A stretch of DNA of 64,000 nt from Pseudomonas veronii (GTDB lineage: Bacteria > Pseudomonadota > Gammaproteobacteria > Pseudomonadales > Pseudomonadaceae), in NCBI RefSeq assembly GCF_001439695.1, contig NZ_JYLL01000032.1, forward strand, positions 1-64,000, in the 5' to 3' direction. Both the position numbers and the translations under genes were made by a program. Position 1 is the first letter of the stretch; every line of letters begins with the position of its first letter. The notes beneath the pieces are model-generated. The model had not been told where the DNA came from, made no database searches, and saw nothing but the letters and a program-made list of their open reading frames with translations. Shown here piece by piece: positions 36,052 to 44,924 of the stretch.

Positions 36052-38145
36052 TCATGCTGCCGCTCCTCGCATCAGTTCGTCCTGGCCCAGGTCAAAGCGC
36101 CCCAGCACCTTGACCTTCGATGCACTTCCCAGCTCAGCAAACGACAGCACCGGCACATGGCTGAACTCTTCCAGCAGCAAGGTCCGCAAGGGGCTGCGCA
36201 GATCCTGGGCGACCAACATCACGCGCTTGCTTTTGGGCCGCACGGCAAACGCTTGGTTAAGCAGGTTGATCAGCGAAGCGCTGCTGTCGTTATCGAGGGC
36301 GAAGAACACCCCGGTCTGGGTCTGGCGCAGTGCCTCGCGCAGCACGTTTTCGGTCTGCGGCGACAACAGCCAGGCATGCAGGCCGTCCGCCTCGCTGTAC
36401 TGGTGGAAAATCTGCGATTTAAGGGCGATGCGCGCATAGTCCGCCAAGGCGTCCGGCTCACGTTCATGCTGGCCGTACTCGATCAGCGACTCGACGATCA
36501 GGCGCACGGCACGCAACGGCACGCCTTCGCCCGCGAGGCGCTGCAGCACCGCCGAGAAGCGCGACAGCGGCATGATCCGTTGCAGCTCCTGCACCAGCTC
36601 CGGCTGGTTGTGCTCAAGCCAGCCGAGGATCGCCTTGCTCTCCTGAATCCCGAGAAACTGAGGGCCGCTGAGCATCATGGCCTGCTTCATGCGGTCGATG
36701 ATCAGGCTGGTGGCGCTGAAGCGTTCCAACTGCGGGTCATCCAGCAGCGGATCGTCGGGCGGCAGCCAGAGCCAGTCCTGCTCGTCGCGCTCGGGCAACC
36801 CCGGCACCGCGTGGGCCGGCTCGGACGCCAGCGCCTTGCGCTCCACCGCGACGAGCGTGACCACCGACGCCTTGATCATCGGCACTTCGTGAACGCAAAA
36901 ACGCATCTCATCGTCGGCCAGCGAGGCATCGAGTTCGACCTCGAACGGCGGCAGCGTCAGACCGATATGGGCCACCATCGCGTTGCGCGCCTGGCGGATC
37001 CCGTGGATCAGTTCCGTGACCTCTGGCGAGCCTTGCAGAACCGGGGAGAACTGCAACAGGTAGGGCCGCGACGGGTCGAACCCACGCAAATCCTCGTCGC
37101 CGTTGTCCTCGGGGCGCACCGCCTCGGTGGCTTCGGCTTCGGGCTGTTCCTCGCGTTGGCGTTGGCGCATCAGGTAATAACCGAGGGCGCCGGTCATCAG
37201 CGAAATGAGGATGAACACCACGGTCGGCATGCCAGGCAAGGCGGCGAAAGCCAGCATGCCCACCGACGCGATCATCCAGCTCTTGGGCTCGCTGGTCATC
37301 TGCCGGGCAATTTCCGCGCCCATGTTATTGGCACCCTTGCGCCCATCCGGCGCCGCACGGGTGATGATCATGCCGGCGGTCAGGGAGATCAGCAGCGCAG
37401 GGATCTGCGCAATCAGGCCGTCACCGATGGTCAGCACCGAATACAGCGCCATCGAATCGCCGGCGCTCATGCCGTGCTGGAACATGCCGGTGGAAAACCC
37501 GCCCAACAGGTTGATCACCACGATGACCAGCCCGGCAATCGCATCGCCCTTGACGAACTTCATGGCGCCGTCCATTGCGCCGAACAACTGGCTCTCGCGG
37601 CCCAGTTGTTCACGCTTGTCGCGGGCCTGGCCGCCGTCGATCAAGCCGGCGCGCAGATCGCTGTCGATGGACATCTGCTTGCCCGGCATCGCGTCGAGGC
37701 TGAAGCGCGCCGCCACTTCGGCCACCCGCTCCGAGCCCTTGGTAATCACCAGGAAGTTGACGAGCGTGAGGATCATGAAAATCACCAGCCCCACTGCCAG
37801 GTTGCCGCCCACCACGAAGTTGCCGAACGCTTCCACGATATCGCCCGCGTCCTGCTCCAACAGGATCAAGCGCGTGGTGGCAATCGACAGCGCCAGGCGA
37901 AACATGGTGGTCAGCAGCAGAATCGAAGGAAAGGAAGAGAACGCCAACGGCCCGGGCAGGTACAGCGCCAGCACGATCAACAGGCAGGAAATACAGATAT
38001 TCAGCGCGATCAGAATATCCACCAGCCAGGTCGGCAACGGCACGATGAAGATGAACACAATGGCCATGACCACCACCGCGCCCAAGACTTCGGCACGCCG
38101 CGCCACCTTGAGCAACGCAGCGTTGATGGTCGCCAGCACCGTCAT
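36052..38145 (-). CDS. hrcV: T3SS export apparatus protein HrcV (SctV)
   Basis: 697-aa FlhA/LcrD-family protein. About eight N-terminal membrane helices are followed by the signature TTMFRLALSIATTRLIL and FVVGGNLAVGLVIFMILTLVNFLVITKGSERVAEVAARFSLDAMPGKQMSIDSDLRAG. The C-terminal cytoplasmic domain forms the nonameric docking ring. It begins in an ATGA overlap with hrpJ and is followed by 37 bp before hrpQ. Confidence 0.97.
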   Translation of the reverse strand: MTVLATINAALLKVARRAEVLGAVVVMAIVFIFIVPLPTWLVDILIALNICISCLLIVLALYLPGPLAFSSFPSILLLTTMFRLALSIATTRLILLEQDAGDIVEAFGNFVVGGNLAVGLVIFMILTLVNFLVITKGSERVAEVAARFSLDAMPGKQMSIDSDLRAGLIDGGQARDKREQLGRESQLFGAMDGAMKFVKGDAIAGLVIVVINLLGGFSTGMFQHGMSAGDSMALYSVLTIGDGLIAQIPALLISLTAGMIITRAAPDGRKGANNMGAEIARQMTSEPKSWMIASVGMLAFAALPGMPTVVFILISLMTGALGYYLMRQRQREEQPEAEATEAVRPEDNGDEDLRGFDPSRPYLLQFSPVLQGSPEVTELIHGIRQARNAMVAHIGLTLPPFEVELDASLADDEMRFCVHEVPMIKASVVTLVAVERKALASEPAHAVPGLPERDEQDWLWLPPDDPLLDDPQLERFSATSLIIDRMKQAMMLSGPQFLGIQESKAILGWLEHNQPELVQELQRIMPLSRFSAVLQRLAGEGVPLRAVRLIVESLIEYGQHEREPDALADYARIALKSQIFHQYSEADGLHAWLLSPQTENVLREALRQTQTGVFFALDNDSSASLINLLNQAFAVRPKSKRVMLVAQDLRSPLRTLLLEEFSHVPVLSFAELGSASKVKVLGRFDLGQDELMRGAAA

Positions 38146-39200
38146 GCGTTCCCCCTCGACTCGCCGGCAATGCGGGGGCTGCCCCGCTCCACGCGCGCGA
38201 ACTCGTCCATCACCAACAAGAATTTGTGCAGCGCCTCCTGGCGCCCCCGGTTGTCACGCCACAAGGTCTGCGGCAGGCGCTGGATCACCGGGTACAGGGC
38301 GTTGAGGGACACCAGTTGGCCGCTCGCCAGCTCGCCACCGAGGTCTTCGGCCAGGCGCAATACCTCGCCCGAATCGACACCCGTGGCGGTATACCCCAAC
38401 AGGCGCTGCAACAGACTCACCGAGTCCTGATCGGTGCTCAGGCGCTGCAGCAATGCCTGGCAATTGGCTAACGCCCCGCCCAACTGAGCGCAGCTTTGCA
38501 ACCCCAACAGCAGCGTGCGCAACTGCGCCGTGGGCACCGAAGGCGAGTGGGCGGCGATGTCATCGGCCAGGGCCCGGCGCATCACGTTGAGGCCGTCTGC
38601 GAAGCGGTCCCCGCCGAACAGCCCCAACAACGATTGCATCATCGAAGTCAGGGATTGGCGCGTGACCACACTGGCGTAATACAGCCCACGCACGGCCTGA
38701 CGCTCTTGCGGGTCGCCGGCGGCCTGCTCCAGCACGGCGGCAATGTTCAGGCCGGCCTGGATCTCGCCCCTGTAGCGCACCTGCAACCGATCGATCGCCT
38801 CTTGCGCCAAGGCCACGTCGGCGGCGCGGGCTTCGGCTTGCGCGGCCACATACTTGAGCACCACGAACGCCCGCGCCGGGTCGCCGCCGGTCAGCGCCAG
38901 CCACTTGTCCGCGCTGACGTTGTGCGCCAGTTGCGAACGCACCCGGCGCGCCATGGACGCGATGGTCTCCTGGGCCGGATGGCCAAGCTGATCATAGAGC
39001 CGCACGAGCTGCTCGACGGCAGGCACCGCCAGGCCCATCGAGCGCCGGTTCAACGCTTGATTGTTGAGCGCGACTTCCTGATTGAAAACCTGCGCAACCT
39101 CATCGAAACCCGTCGCCACGGCCGCTGTTTTTTCAGGGCTGACGCGGGGTGGGTCCACGCGTTGGAGCGGTTGCACATCGTTGATCGATTCGACTTTCAT
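38142..39200 (-). CDS. hrpJ: T3SS gatekeeper HrpJ (SctW)
   Basis: 352-aa YopN/InvE/HrpJ-family protein controlling secretion order (gatekeeper). Mostly helical, and begins MKVESINDVQPLQRVDPPRVSPEKT. First gene of a twelve-gene minus-strand operon, 31 bp after a perfect hrp box. In P. syringae HrpJ is also secreted. Confidence 0.9.
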   Translation of the reverse strand: MKVESINDVQPLQRVDPPRVSPEKTAAVATGFDEVAQVFNQEVALNNQALNRRSMGLAVPAVEQLVRLYDQLGHPAQETIASMARRVRSQLAHNVSADKWLALTGGDPARAFVVLKYVAAQAEARAADVALAQEAIDRLQVRYRGEIQAGLNIAAVLEQAAGDPQERQAVRGLYYASVVTRQSLTSMMQSLLGLFGGDRFADGLNVMRRALADDIAAHSPSVPTAQLRTLLLGLQSCAQLGGALANCQALLQRLSTDQDSVSLLQRLLGYTATGVDSGEVLRLAEDLGGELASGQLVSLNALYPVIQRLPQTLWRDNRGRQEALHKFLLVMDEFARVERGSPRIAGESRGNA

Positions 39201-39231
39201 GGGGCAGGCCAGGACAAAGAGATTGTGTCCC

Positions 39232-39260
39232 TATGTGGCAAACGCTGGCTTTACGGTTCC
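39232..39260 (-). promoter_or_regulatory. hrp box for the hrpJ-hrcU operon
   Basis: On the minus strand GGAACC (39260-39255), 16-nt spacer, CCACATA (39238-39232), matching the HrpL consensus at every defined base. Confidence 0.95.
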
Positions 39261-39394
39261 AACAAATTTCCCCTCTGCGGTGTTTTGAAATTACCGGCAC
39301 AAACCCGCCTGGGCTTTTGCAAGAAACCGCACAAAACCCTCAGAACAAAAAATATTTATTTATATAAATCAACCAGTTGCGATTTTTTTCTGTT

Positions 39395-39410
39395 TGGCAC
39401 AGCCGGTGCT
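39395..39410 (+). promoter_or_regulatory. Sigma-54 promoter of hrpL
   Basis: TGGCAC, 5 nt, GTGCT. The -24 GG and -12 GC are separated by exactly 10 bp as sigma-54 requires. It lies 54 bp before the hrpL ATG and is the expected target of the activator encoded at 21897. Confidence 0.85.
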
Positions 39411-39463
39411 AAAGGGGTTCCCATCGAAACCATTTCGATCGCGCCCACCCTGAGGAAAAAATC

Positions 39464-40015
39464 ATGGATATCCCTATTGGTGCTTTAGCTCACTTTGTTG
39501 GCGACTCGCCTCAATTCATGCTCCACCTGACGGACGACCAGCAAAAAAAACTCCGGCGCTTCATCCACAAGCGCGTACTCAACCCGGAAGATGCGGACGA
39601 TATTCTGCAGTTGACGTACCTGGAGGCCTGGCGCAGCAGGGAGCGTTTCAGCGGCCAGGCAACCCTTAGCACCTGGATGTGCGGCATTGCGCAGAACCTG
39701 ATCCGCAACCACTTCCGGCGCATGTACGCCAAACCGGTGCATTGCGAATTCGATGAAGCGCTGTGGCACGGCCAGGAAGACAGCCAGAACCTGGATTGGG
39801 AGTTCGAGGTCAACCGCCGCCTGGAAAAAACCCTGGTCGCCATCAAGGACCTGCCCACCGAGATGCGCAAAACCCTGTACGCCTCGCTGGAAACCGACGG
39901 CAGCTATCAGGACACCGCCGACGCCCTGGACATCCCCATCGGCACCGTGCGTTCACGCCTGTCCCGGGCCCGCGAACACCTCAAGCGCGCCACCCGCAAC
40001 CCGTTGCAACCGTAG
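39464..40015 (+). CDS. hrpL: ECF sigma factor HrpL/RspL
   Basis: 183-aa ECF-family sigma factor. Region 2 (FIHKRVLNPEDADDILQLTYLEAWRSRERFSGQATLSTWMCGIAQNLIRNHFRR) and region 4 (LPTEMRKTLYASLETDGSYQDTADALDIPIGTVRSRLSRAREHLKR) are clear. GAGGA precedes the ATG. It should direct transcription from the three hrp boxes at 22886, 25676 and 39232. It sits at the far end of the cluster from its activator gene. Confidence 0.95.
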   Translation: MDIPIGALAHFVGDSPQFMLHLTDDQQKKLRRFIHKRVLNPEDADDILQLTYLEAWRSRERFSGQATLSTWMCGIAQNLIRNHFRRMYAKPVHCEFDEALWHGQEDSQNLDWEFEVNRRLEKTLVAIKDLPTEMRKTLYASLETDGSYQDTADALDIPIGTVRSRLSRAREHLKRATRNPLQP

Positions 40016-40034
40016 TCCAGCCTAGCTGGCAACC

Positions 40035-40061
40035 GTTGGGCGAGAGGGATATCTGCCCAAC
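40035..40061. terminator. Possible bidirectional terminator between hrpL and the MFS gene
   Basis: GTTGGGC (40035-40041) pairs with GCCCAAC (40055-40061) between two convergent genes. A short T-run (40073-40077) lies further downstream on the plus side. Weak evidence. Confidence 0.4.
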
Positions 40062-40065
40062 CGTA

Positions 40066-41262
40066 TCAGACCTTTTTCGTGCGCGGCAGCAAGATCGCCA
40101 GCAGCCCGAACAACGGCAAGAACGCGCATAAGCGGTACACGTACTCGATGCCGTGACTGTCCGCCAGGTGCCCCAGCAGCGCCGCCCCGATCCCGCCAAA
40201 CCCGAACATCAGCCCGAAGAACACCCCGGCGATCATCCCCACATTGCCCGGCACCAACTCCTGCGCGTACACCACAATCGCCGAGAACGCCGAGGCCAGT
40301 ACAAAGCCGATGATCACGCTGAGCACGCTGGTCCAGAACAGGTCCACATGGGGCATCAACAACGTGAACGGCGCCGCGCCGAGGATCGAAAACCAGATCA
40401 CCGCCTTGCGCCCGATGCGGTCGCCAATCGGCCCGCCAAAGAACGTGCCCGCCGCCACCGCGCCGAGGAACAGAAACAGGTGCAACTGCGAGCTGGCCAC
40501 CGACAGGTCGAACTTCTCGATCAGGTAAAACGTGAAGTAACTGGTGATGCTCGCCATGTAGAAATACTTGGAAAACACCAGCAGCCCGAGCACCACCAGC
40601 GCCGCCATCACGCGCCGTTTCGACAAGCCATGCGTCGCCGCCTGACCGGCCTTGAGCTTGAACAGGTTCAAGTGCGTGCGATACCAGCGGCTGATCGCAT
40701 ACAGCAGCACCAACGCAAAAACCGCGAACAGGCCGAACCAGGCCACATTGCCCTGGCCGAACGGAATGATGATCGCCGCCGCCAACAACGGGCCGAACGC
40801 CGAGCCCGCGTTGCCGCCGACCTGGAACGTCGACTGCGCCAGGCCATAGCGCCCACCCGACGCCAGCCGCGCCACGCGGGACGCCTCGGGGTGAAAAGTC
40901 GACGAACCGATCCCGATCAACGCCGCCGCCAGCAAAATCAGCGGGAAGCTGCCGACCTGGGACATCATCACAATCCCCACCAGGGTGCAGACCATCCCGC
41001 ACGGCAACAGAAACGGCTGGGGATGCCGATCGGTGTAATAACCCACCCACGGCTGCAACAGCGACGCGGTGAGCTGGAACGTCAGGGTAATCAGCCCGAC
41101 CTGGGTGAACGTCAGGCCATAGCTGGCCTTGAGCATCGGGTAGATCGAGGGCAGCACCGACTGGATCAAGTCATTGATCAAATGCGCCAGCGCCACCGCG
41201 CCGATGATCCGCATGACCAGCGGGCTGGTCTGCCCGGCGGCGGGGGAATTGCTAAGAGCCAT
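40066..41262 (-). CDS. fsr: MFS exporter, fosmidomycin-resistance (Fsr) family
   Basis: 398-aa major-facilitator transporter with about 12 helices. The sequence LAHLINDLIQSVLPSIYPMLKASYGLTFTQVGLITLTFQLTASLLQPWVGYYTDRHP is characteristic of Fsr. The family exports fosmidomycin and related compounds, though the natural substrate is unknown. The start at 41262 is preferred by alignment of the N terminus. An ATG at 41292 is possible. Convergent with hrpL and not part of the T3SS operons. Confidence 0.85.
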   Translation of the reverse strand: MALSNSPAAGQTSPLVMRIIGAVALAHLINDLIQSVLPSIYPMLKASYGLTFTQVGLITLTFQLTASLLQPWVGYYTDRHPQPFLLPCGMVCTLVGIVMMSQVGSFPLILLAAALIGIGSSTFHPEASRVARLASGGRYGLAQSTFQVGGNAGSAFGPLLAAAIIIPFGQGNVAWFGLFAVFALVLLYAISRWYRTHLNLFKLKAGQAATHGLSKRRVMAALVVLGLLVFSKYFYMASITSYFTFYLIEKFDLSVASSQLHLFLFLGAVAAGTFFGGPIGDRIGRKAVIWFSILGAAPFTLLMPHVDLFWTSVLSVIIGFVLASAFSAIVVYAQELVPGNVGMIAGVFFGLMFGFGGIGAALLGHLADSHGIEYVYRLCAFLPLFGLLAILLPRTKKV

Positions 41263-41475
41263 AAGAGGGTTCCGTACAGCGGGGGAATGCACAGGTGCAG
41301 GTGCGACAATGTGCCACTTTTGCCCATGGCAAGGCTATCCCGTTAGGGAGCTAACGACTGTAGCGGTCACGCTTTGTAAAAGGCCAGCAGGGTGGATCGC
41401 TTTAATTTGAAGGATGTTTCCTAGACAATCCCCGGCGCCTTGTGCCTGTGGAAACCGCTGGCTAGTCTTCGATCC

Positions 41476-41640
41476 GTCACTGGAATCAGTGATCGGGTTT
41501 AGCAGCCCGTTTCAATAGACGCATGGTTCATGTCACCGCTTATGGTGGCTGTGCGTGGGGCGCCTTCGGGTGCGCTGGTTTTCCTATTGACCGGTCTGCT
41601 AACCCGCGTACAGCTACCACCCCTCGTTTAGCAGCGTGGG
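41476..41640 (+). ncRNA. Structured RNA leader upstream of a small Pseudomonas protein
   Basis: A dense set of pairings precedes the gene at 41673. TCACTG/CAGTGA (41476-41491) is a local hairpin. A long outer stem has CGGGTTTAGCAGcCCG (41494-41509) against CCGGTCTGCTAACCCG (41591-41606) and is continued by TTCAATAG (41511-41518) with CTATTGA (41584-41590). GGCGCC-TTCG-type hairpins lie inside, and a C-rich/G-rich stem (41617-41643) follows. I recall similar leaders ahead of DUF3077/DUF6124-type genes in other pseudomonads. A cis-regulatory role is inference. Confidence 0.6.
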
Positions 41641-41672
41641 GGGTCGCTCTCTCGTTCAATAGGAGCTACACC

Positions 41673-41912
41673 ATGACCAAAGCACTCCCCGATCCGCCTA
41701 GCGACTGCCTCGCCGTCAACGAACACCTCAGCTTCGAAGACGCCCAGCTCTACATCGCCCACCTGATCCACAGCGCCTCGGCCACCGTGCTGGACTGCGG
41801 CGACCACCTGCCCCCCCACGACCGCGCCAAGATCCACGCCGTGTGGCACCTGCTGGAAATGGCCAAGACCGTGATCGACCGCTCCATCGACTGCATGCCC
41901 CGCACGTCCTGA
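41673..41912 (+). CDS. Small conserved Pseudomonas protein (DUF6124/DUF3077-like)
   Basis: 79-aa soluble protein (MTKALPDPPSDCLAVNEHLSFEDAQLYIAHLIHSASATVLDCGD). The style and the preceding structured leader match a small protein family found in multiple copies in fluorescent pseudomonads, of unknown function. ATG 41673 follows AGGAG at 7 nt. The upstream in-frame extension covers the leader stems and is not coding. Confidence 0.7.
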   Translation: MTKALPDPPSDCLAVNEHLSFEDAQLYIAHLIHSASATVLDCGDHLPPHDRAKIHAVWHLLEMAKTVIDRSIDCMPRTS

Positions 41913-42084
41913 CAGCCAACGCCGATCAAATGTGGGAGACCGGGGCGTGCCATAAAGACCTGCAAATCCCCCTGCCACCCGTCGGCCCAACCAGGGCTTT
42001 TCGTTAAACAATTGAAAGCGTAGATAAAAATTCAATAAAAACGCTTGACGCTTTGTCGTTCTCCGCGAATAATGCGCGCCACTT

Positions 42085-42161
42085 GGCTACATAGCTCAGT
42101 TGGTTAGAGCATAGCATTCATAATGCTGGGGTCCGGGGTTCAAGTCCCTGTGTAGCCACCA
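42085..42161 (+). tRNA. tRNA-Met (CAT)
   Basis: 77-nt cloverleaf with acceptor GGCTACA/TGTAGCC, D-arm AGCTCAGTTGGTTAGAGC, anticodon loop TTCATAA with CAT at 42119-42121, T-arm GGGGTTCAAGTCCC and encoded CCA (42159-42161). The Watson-Crick G-C end of the acceptor marks it as elongator rather than initiator. The adjacent integrase suggests that its 3' end is the island attachment site. Confidence 0.97.
42134..42161 (+). other. Probable island attachment site (attL) in the tRNA-Met 3' end
   Basis: Tyrosine integrases of this type usually recombine in the tRNA T-arm/acceptor end. The integrase gene starts 166 bp downstream. No second copy of the tRNA 3' sequence was found by eye in the window, so the other junction is unproven. 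Confidence 0.5.
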
Positions 42162-42207
42162 AGTACCGATTTATAGAGATCCAAGGATGTCTATAAATTA
42201 CCTCAAG

Positions 42208-42232
42208 AAGCCCGCCTCGTGCGGGCTTTCTT
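42208..42232 (+). terminator. Terminator after tRNA-Met
   Basis: AAGCCCGC (42208-42215) pairs with GCGGGCTT (42221-42228), followed by TCTT. Ends the tRNA transcript before the integrase. Confidence 0.75.
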
Positions 42233-42326
42233 GTATCTGGACGTCCAAGCTGGTCCACCTACATCCTTCACATCTTGTATGCCTCCATGTATGCTTCAAT
42301 AAAAATTGAACTGGAGGCATACACGA

Positions 42327-43565
42327 GTGAAACGCAGCGATATTAAACGCCGTCCTCTCTCCGATACCGCACTAGTCAATCTCGCTCCCGAAGCGGGGGC
42401 CTACCGTGAGCTAGACAGCTCGGGGCTGTATTTCAGAGTAAAGCCTAACGGGCAGAAGTCGTGGGAGTTGCGCTATAAGAAGCCCGACGGCAAATGGTCG
42501 TGGCTCGGGCTTGGCGGTTACCCAGAAGTCAGCGGCGCCCTTGCTCGGCAAAAAGCTGCTGAATTGAGATCGGATGCAGCAGAAGGCAAAAATCCGATAG
42601 CCTCCAAGAAAGCTAGAAAAGCTGCGGAGATAGCAGCAACAAACGAAACCTTTGAAGTCTTGGCTCGTGAATGGCATACGTCTCGCTTGGCTGGCTGGGA
42701 TGTCGGCACAGCAAAAAGAGTCCTTGGAGCCTTGGAACGCCACGTGTTCCCTCTTGTCGGAAAACGTCCTTATGTCTCCATCATGTCGATGGAATGGATG
42801 GAGCTTTTGAGAGGGCTCGAACGTCAGGGAATCCTCGAGCAGATGAGTCGCGTGAGGGCTTACTGCAAAGACATCTACGACCTGGCTCGCGTAACCGGCA
42901 GGGCGATGAACAACCCCTTAGAGGGGGTTCATAAATTTCTGTCATCGGGAAAGGCCGAGAACTACGCCCATGTCTCCCTGGAAGAACTTCCCGCACTGCT
43001 CAGAGCAATACGATCATACCCACACGCCAGGGATATCCAGCTTGGCCTCCAACTGCTTACTCTCATGGCTGTCCGCCCCAGCGAGCTTCGAGAGGCATAC
43101 TGGGCTGAGTTCGACTTTGACAAACGGCTTTGGACCATCCCCGTTGAACGCAAAGGCCGTAAAAAAGGGCGTGAACACCTTGTACCACTCTGCAAGCAGG
43201 CACTAAGCGCTCTTACTGAACTAAGGAAAATCACGGGAGCGTACCCATTGCTGTTCCCTGGTCGAAGTGATCGAACCAAGCCTCGCAGCGATACCGTTTT
43301 TCTGATGGCGCTAAGGCGCCTTGGTTACGAAGGACGACAGACCGGACATGGCTTCCGTCATATTGCAAGCACCGTACTCAACGAGCACGGTTTTCCAGCG
43401 GACCACATTGAAGCCCAGCTCAGTCACAAGCCGTCAGGTGTCCGAGGGATCTATAACAAGGCTCAGTACCTGGAGCAACGTACGACAATGATGCAGTGGT
43501 ACGCCGATTATCTTGACGGGCTTGAACAGGAAATATCAGAGCCGTATAAAACTACGGCCTCTTAG
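42327..43565 (+). CDS. int: P4-type tyrosine integrase
   Basis: 412-aa site-specific recombinase with the DUF4102 N-terminal domain (YRELDSSGLYFRVKPNGQKSWELRYKKPDGKWSWLGLGGYPEVSGALARQKA) and a catalytic domain with R (LMAVRPSELREA), HxxR (HGFRHIAST), H (QLSHK) and Y (YNKAQYLEQR). Start GTG 42327 has GGAGG 9 nt upstream. Directly behind tRNA-Met, so it probably inserted this island there. Confidence 0.95.
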   Translation: MKRSDIKRRPLSDTALVNLAPEAGAYRELDSSGLYFRVKPNGQKSWELRYKKPDGKWSWLGLGGYPEVSGALARQKAAELRSDAAEGKNPIASKKARKAAEIAATNETFEVLAREWHTSRLAGWDVGTAKRVLGALERHVFPLVGKRPYVSIMSMEWMELLRGLERQGILEQMSRVRAYCKDIYDLARVTGRAMNNPLEGVHKFLSSGKAENYAHVSLEELPALLRAIRSYPHARDIQLGLQLLTLMAVRPSELREAYWAEFDFDKRLWTIPVERKGRKKGREHLVPLCKQALSALTELRKITGAYPLLFPGRSDRTKPRSDTVFLMALRRLGYEGRQTGHGFRHIASTVLNEHGFPADHIEAQLSHKPSGVRGIYNKAQYLEQRTTMMQWYADYLDGLEQEISEPYKTTAS

Positions 43566-43608
43566 CTTCTTGCCCAGTGAAGAGAGTCCGCAGAGCGTCC
43601 TGATAGGC

Positions 43609-43947
43609 TTAGCTTGAAGTCGACCATTTAGGTTGCGGGATGCCACAGCTTGGTGAGCATTTATCCAAATTGAGCTGACTGTCAGCTTTAATACTTTCAC
43701 ACCGCCTACGAATTAGCGCTGTTGTTAACTCGTAATAGTAGACGGTAGCTGGAGCTGAGCATCGCAGGTAGTGCTTCAGAAACCATCTCACGTGCTTTTC
43801 TCTCCAGGACCAGGGCGTCGCGCAACCCCAACGCTCACGAATCGCCTCGTGCATCCTTTCTGCTTGCCTGATGTGCCGCTGCCGCGTGGCATGCGCACCT
43901 TTAAGCAGAGGGCTCAAAAACAACTCCATATCGAACTCGGACTTCAT
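43609..43947 (-). CDS. Unknown 112-aa protein of the recombinase operon
   Basis: Basic, tryptophan-rich protein (MKSEFDMELFLSPLLKGAHATRQRHIRQAERMHEAIRERWG) containing KHVRWFLKHYL, suggestive of a short DNA- or recombinase-binding fold. Its ATG overlaps the stop of the integrase-domain gene by four bases, so it is translationally coupled and probably real. I do not recognise a family. Confidence 0.6.
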   Translation of the reverse strand: MKSEFDMELFLSPLLKGAHATRQRHIRQAERMHEAIRERWGCATPWSWREKHVRWFLKHYLRCSAPATVYYYELTTALIRRRCESIKADSQLNLDKCSPSCGIPQPKWSTSS

Positions 43948-44924
43948 CGATGACCTCCGATGTAGGCACTCACAACGTCGATGCGGTTATGCCCCAACTC
44001 GTGGCTGATCTGCTGGCGTGCACACTGATCGAGTGCTCGATCCTCTCGATGACAACGACCGCCATTGATGGGCGCGGAGAAGCCGGTCAGTTGCTCATAG
44101 CGCTCACAGGCGTAAGCCGCCCGCAGCTCATGAAAACCTTTCAATCCATGCTCATGCAGAATGTCCCGTGCCGGTCGCACAACTACCTGCATAAAGTCTT
44201 TGTAGCTTTCGTCGGGCGCCAACAAATTCCGGCTGCCATTGGGTGAGTTCGCGCTGGCCCAATCCAGGGCATCGCGAACTTGATCCGTTACCGTAATCCA
44301 GCGCGGTGCCGATGCGCCTGATCGACCGCCTTTGGTGCCATCCTGGATGTTGATCTTGCCCAGTTGCCGACCCTCACGTTGCAGTCGGGGCAGATCGGCC
44401 AGGATCGCTTCGCGCAGGCGCATACCAGTCTCACGGGCGAGGAGCACAATGGCACTCACCCTCGATTGCTGACGATCTGACAGAGTCCGCGCGATCAACT
44501 CGACCTGCGCACGGTCTTGGCCTTGCGGAGCCTCACTACGCACGCTTGAGCGCTGCAAGCCAAGCGCCTTACTCGGACTCGGGATTTTGACGTACTGATC
44601 ACCGCGCAGCGCGGCCATCGTTCGGTTCACGCTGGACAGTCGGTTCTGCGCGGTGGCAATGCCGACGTTGCCCTGATCAACCTGCTCCCGCACGTGGACG
44701 GCGTACCGCATGAGGATCTCGCGGTCTATCTGGCGCGCGTCGTTGACCCTCGGCCCTTCATCGGATCGACACCAATGCACGAACGCCTGCCAGCGATCAC
44801 TATGGGCTTTGACGGTAGCAAAATGGCCGTCGCCAAACAGGTCTTTCAGTGCTTGCGGTCCAGCATAGCTAAGCTGGCGACCGAAGCCGAAATTGCGCCC
44901 CGCTCGCTTACCGACCCGAGCCAT
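43944..44924 (-). CDS. Integrase-domain (tyrosine recombinase-like) protein
   Basis: 326-aa protein with a tyrosine-recombinase catalytic fold: R in LARETGMRLREAI, HxxR as HELRAAYACE, H in SHELGHNRIDVVSAYIGG and candidate nucleophile Y in SAYIGG. N terminus ARVGKRAGRNFGFGRQLSYAGPQALKDLFG is characteristic of the integrase-domain proteins on Pseudomonas islands. ATG 44924 with AGGAA upstream. Overlaps the genes on both sides. It differs from the P4-type integrase and may act on another site or help excision. Confidence 0.82.
   Translation of the reverse strand: MARVGKRAGRNFGFGRQLSYAGPQALKDLFGDGHFATVKAHSDRWQAFVHWCRSDEGPRVNDARQIDREILMRYAVHVREQVDQGNVGIATAQNRLSSVNRTMAALRGDQYVKIPSPSKALGLQRSSVRSEAPQGQDRAQVELIARTLSDRQQSRVSAIVLLARETGMRLREAILADLPRLQREGRQLGKINIQDGTKGGRSGASAPRWITVTDQVRDALDWASANSPNGSRNLLAPDESYKDFMQVVVRPARDILHEHGLKGFHELRAAYACERYEQLTGFSAPINGGRCHREDRALDQCARQQISHELGHNRIDVVSAYIGGHR

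Noticed and set aside
36046..38430. Very long plus-strand open frame opposite hrcV and hrpJ
   Set aside because: Gln/His/Arg-rich translation typical of antisense of GC-rich genes. hrcV is unmistakable on the other strand.
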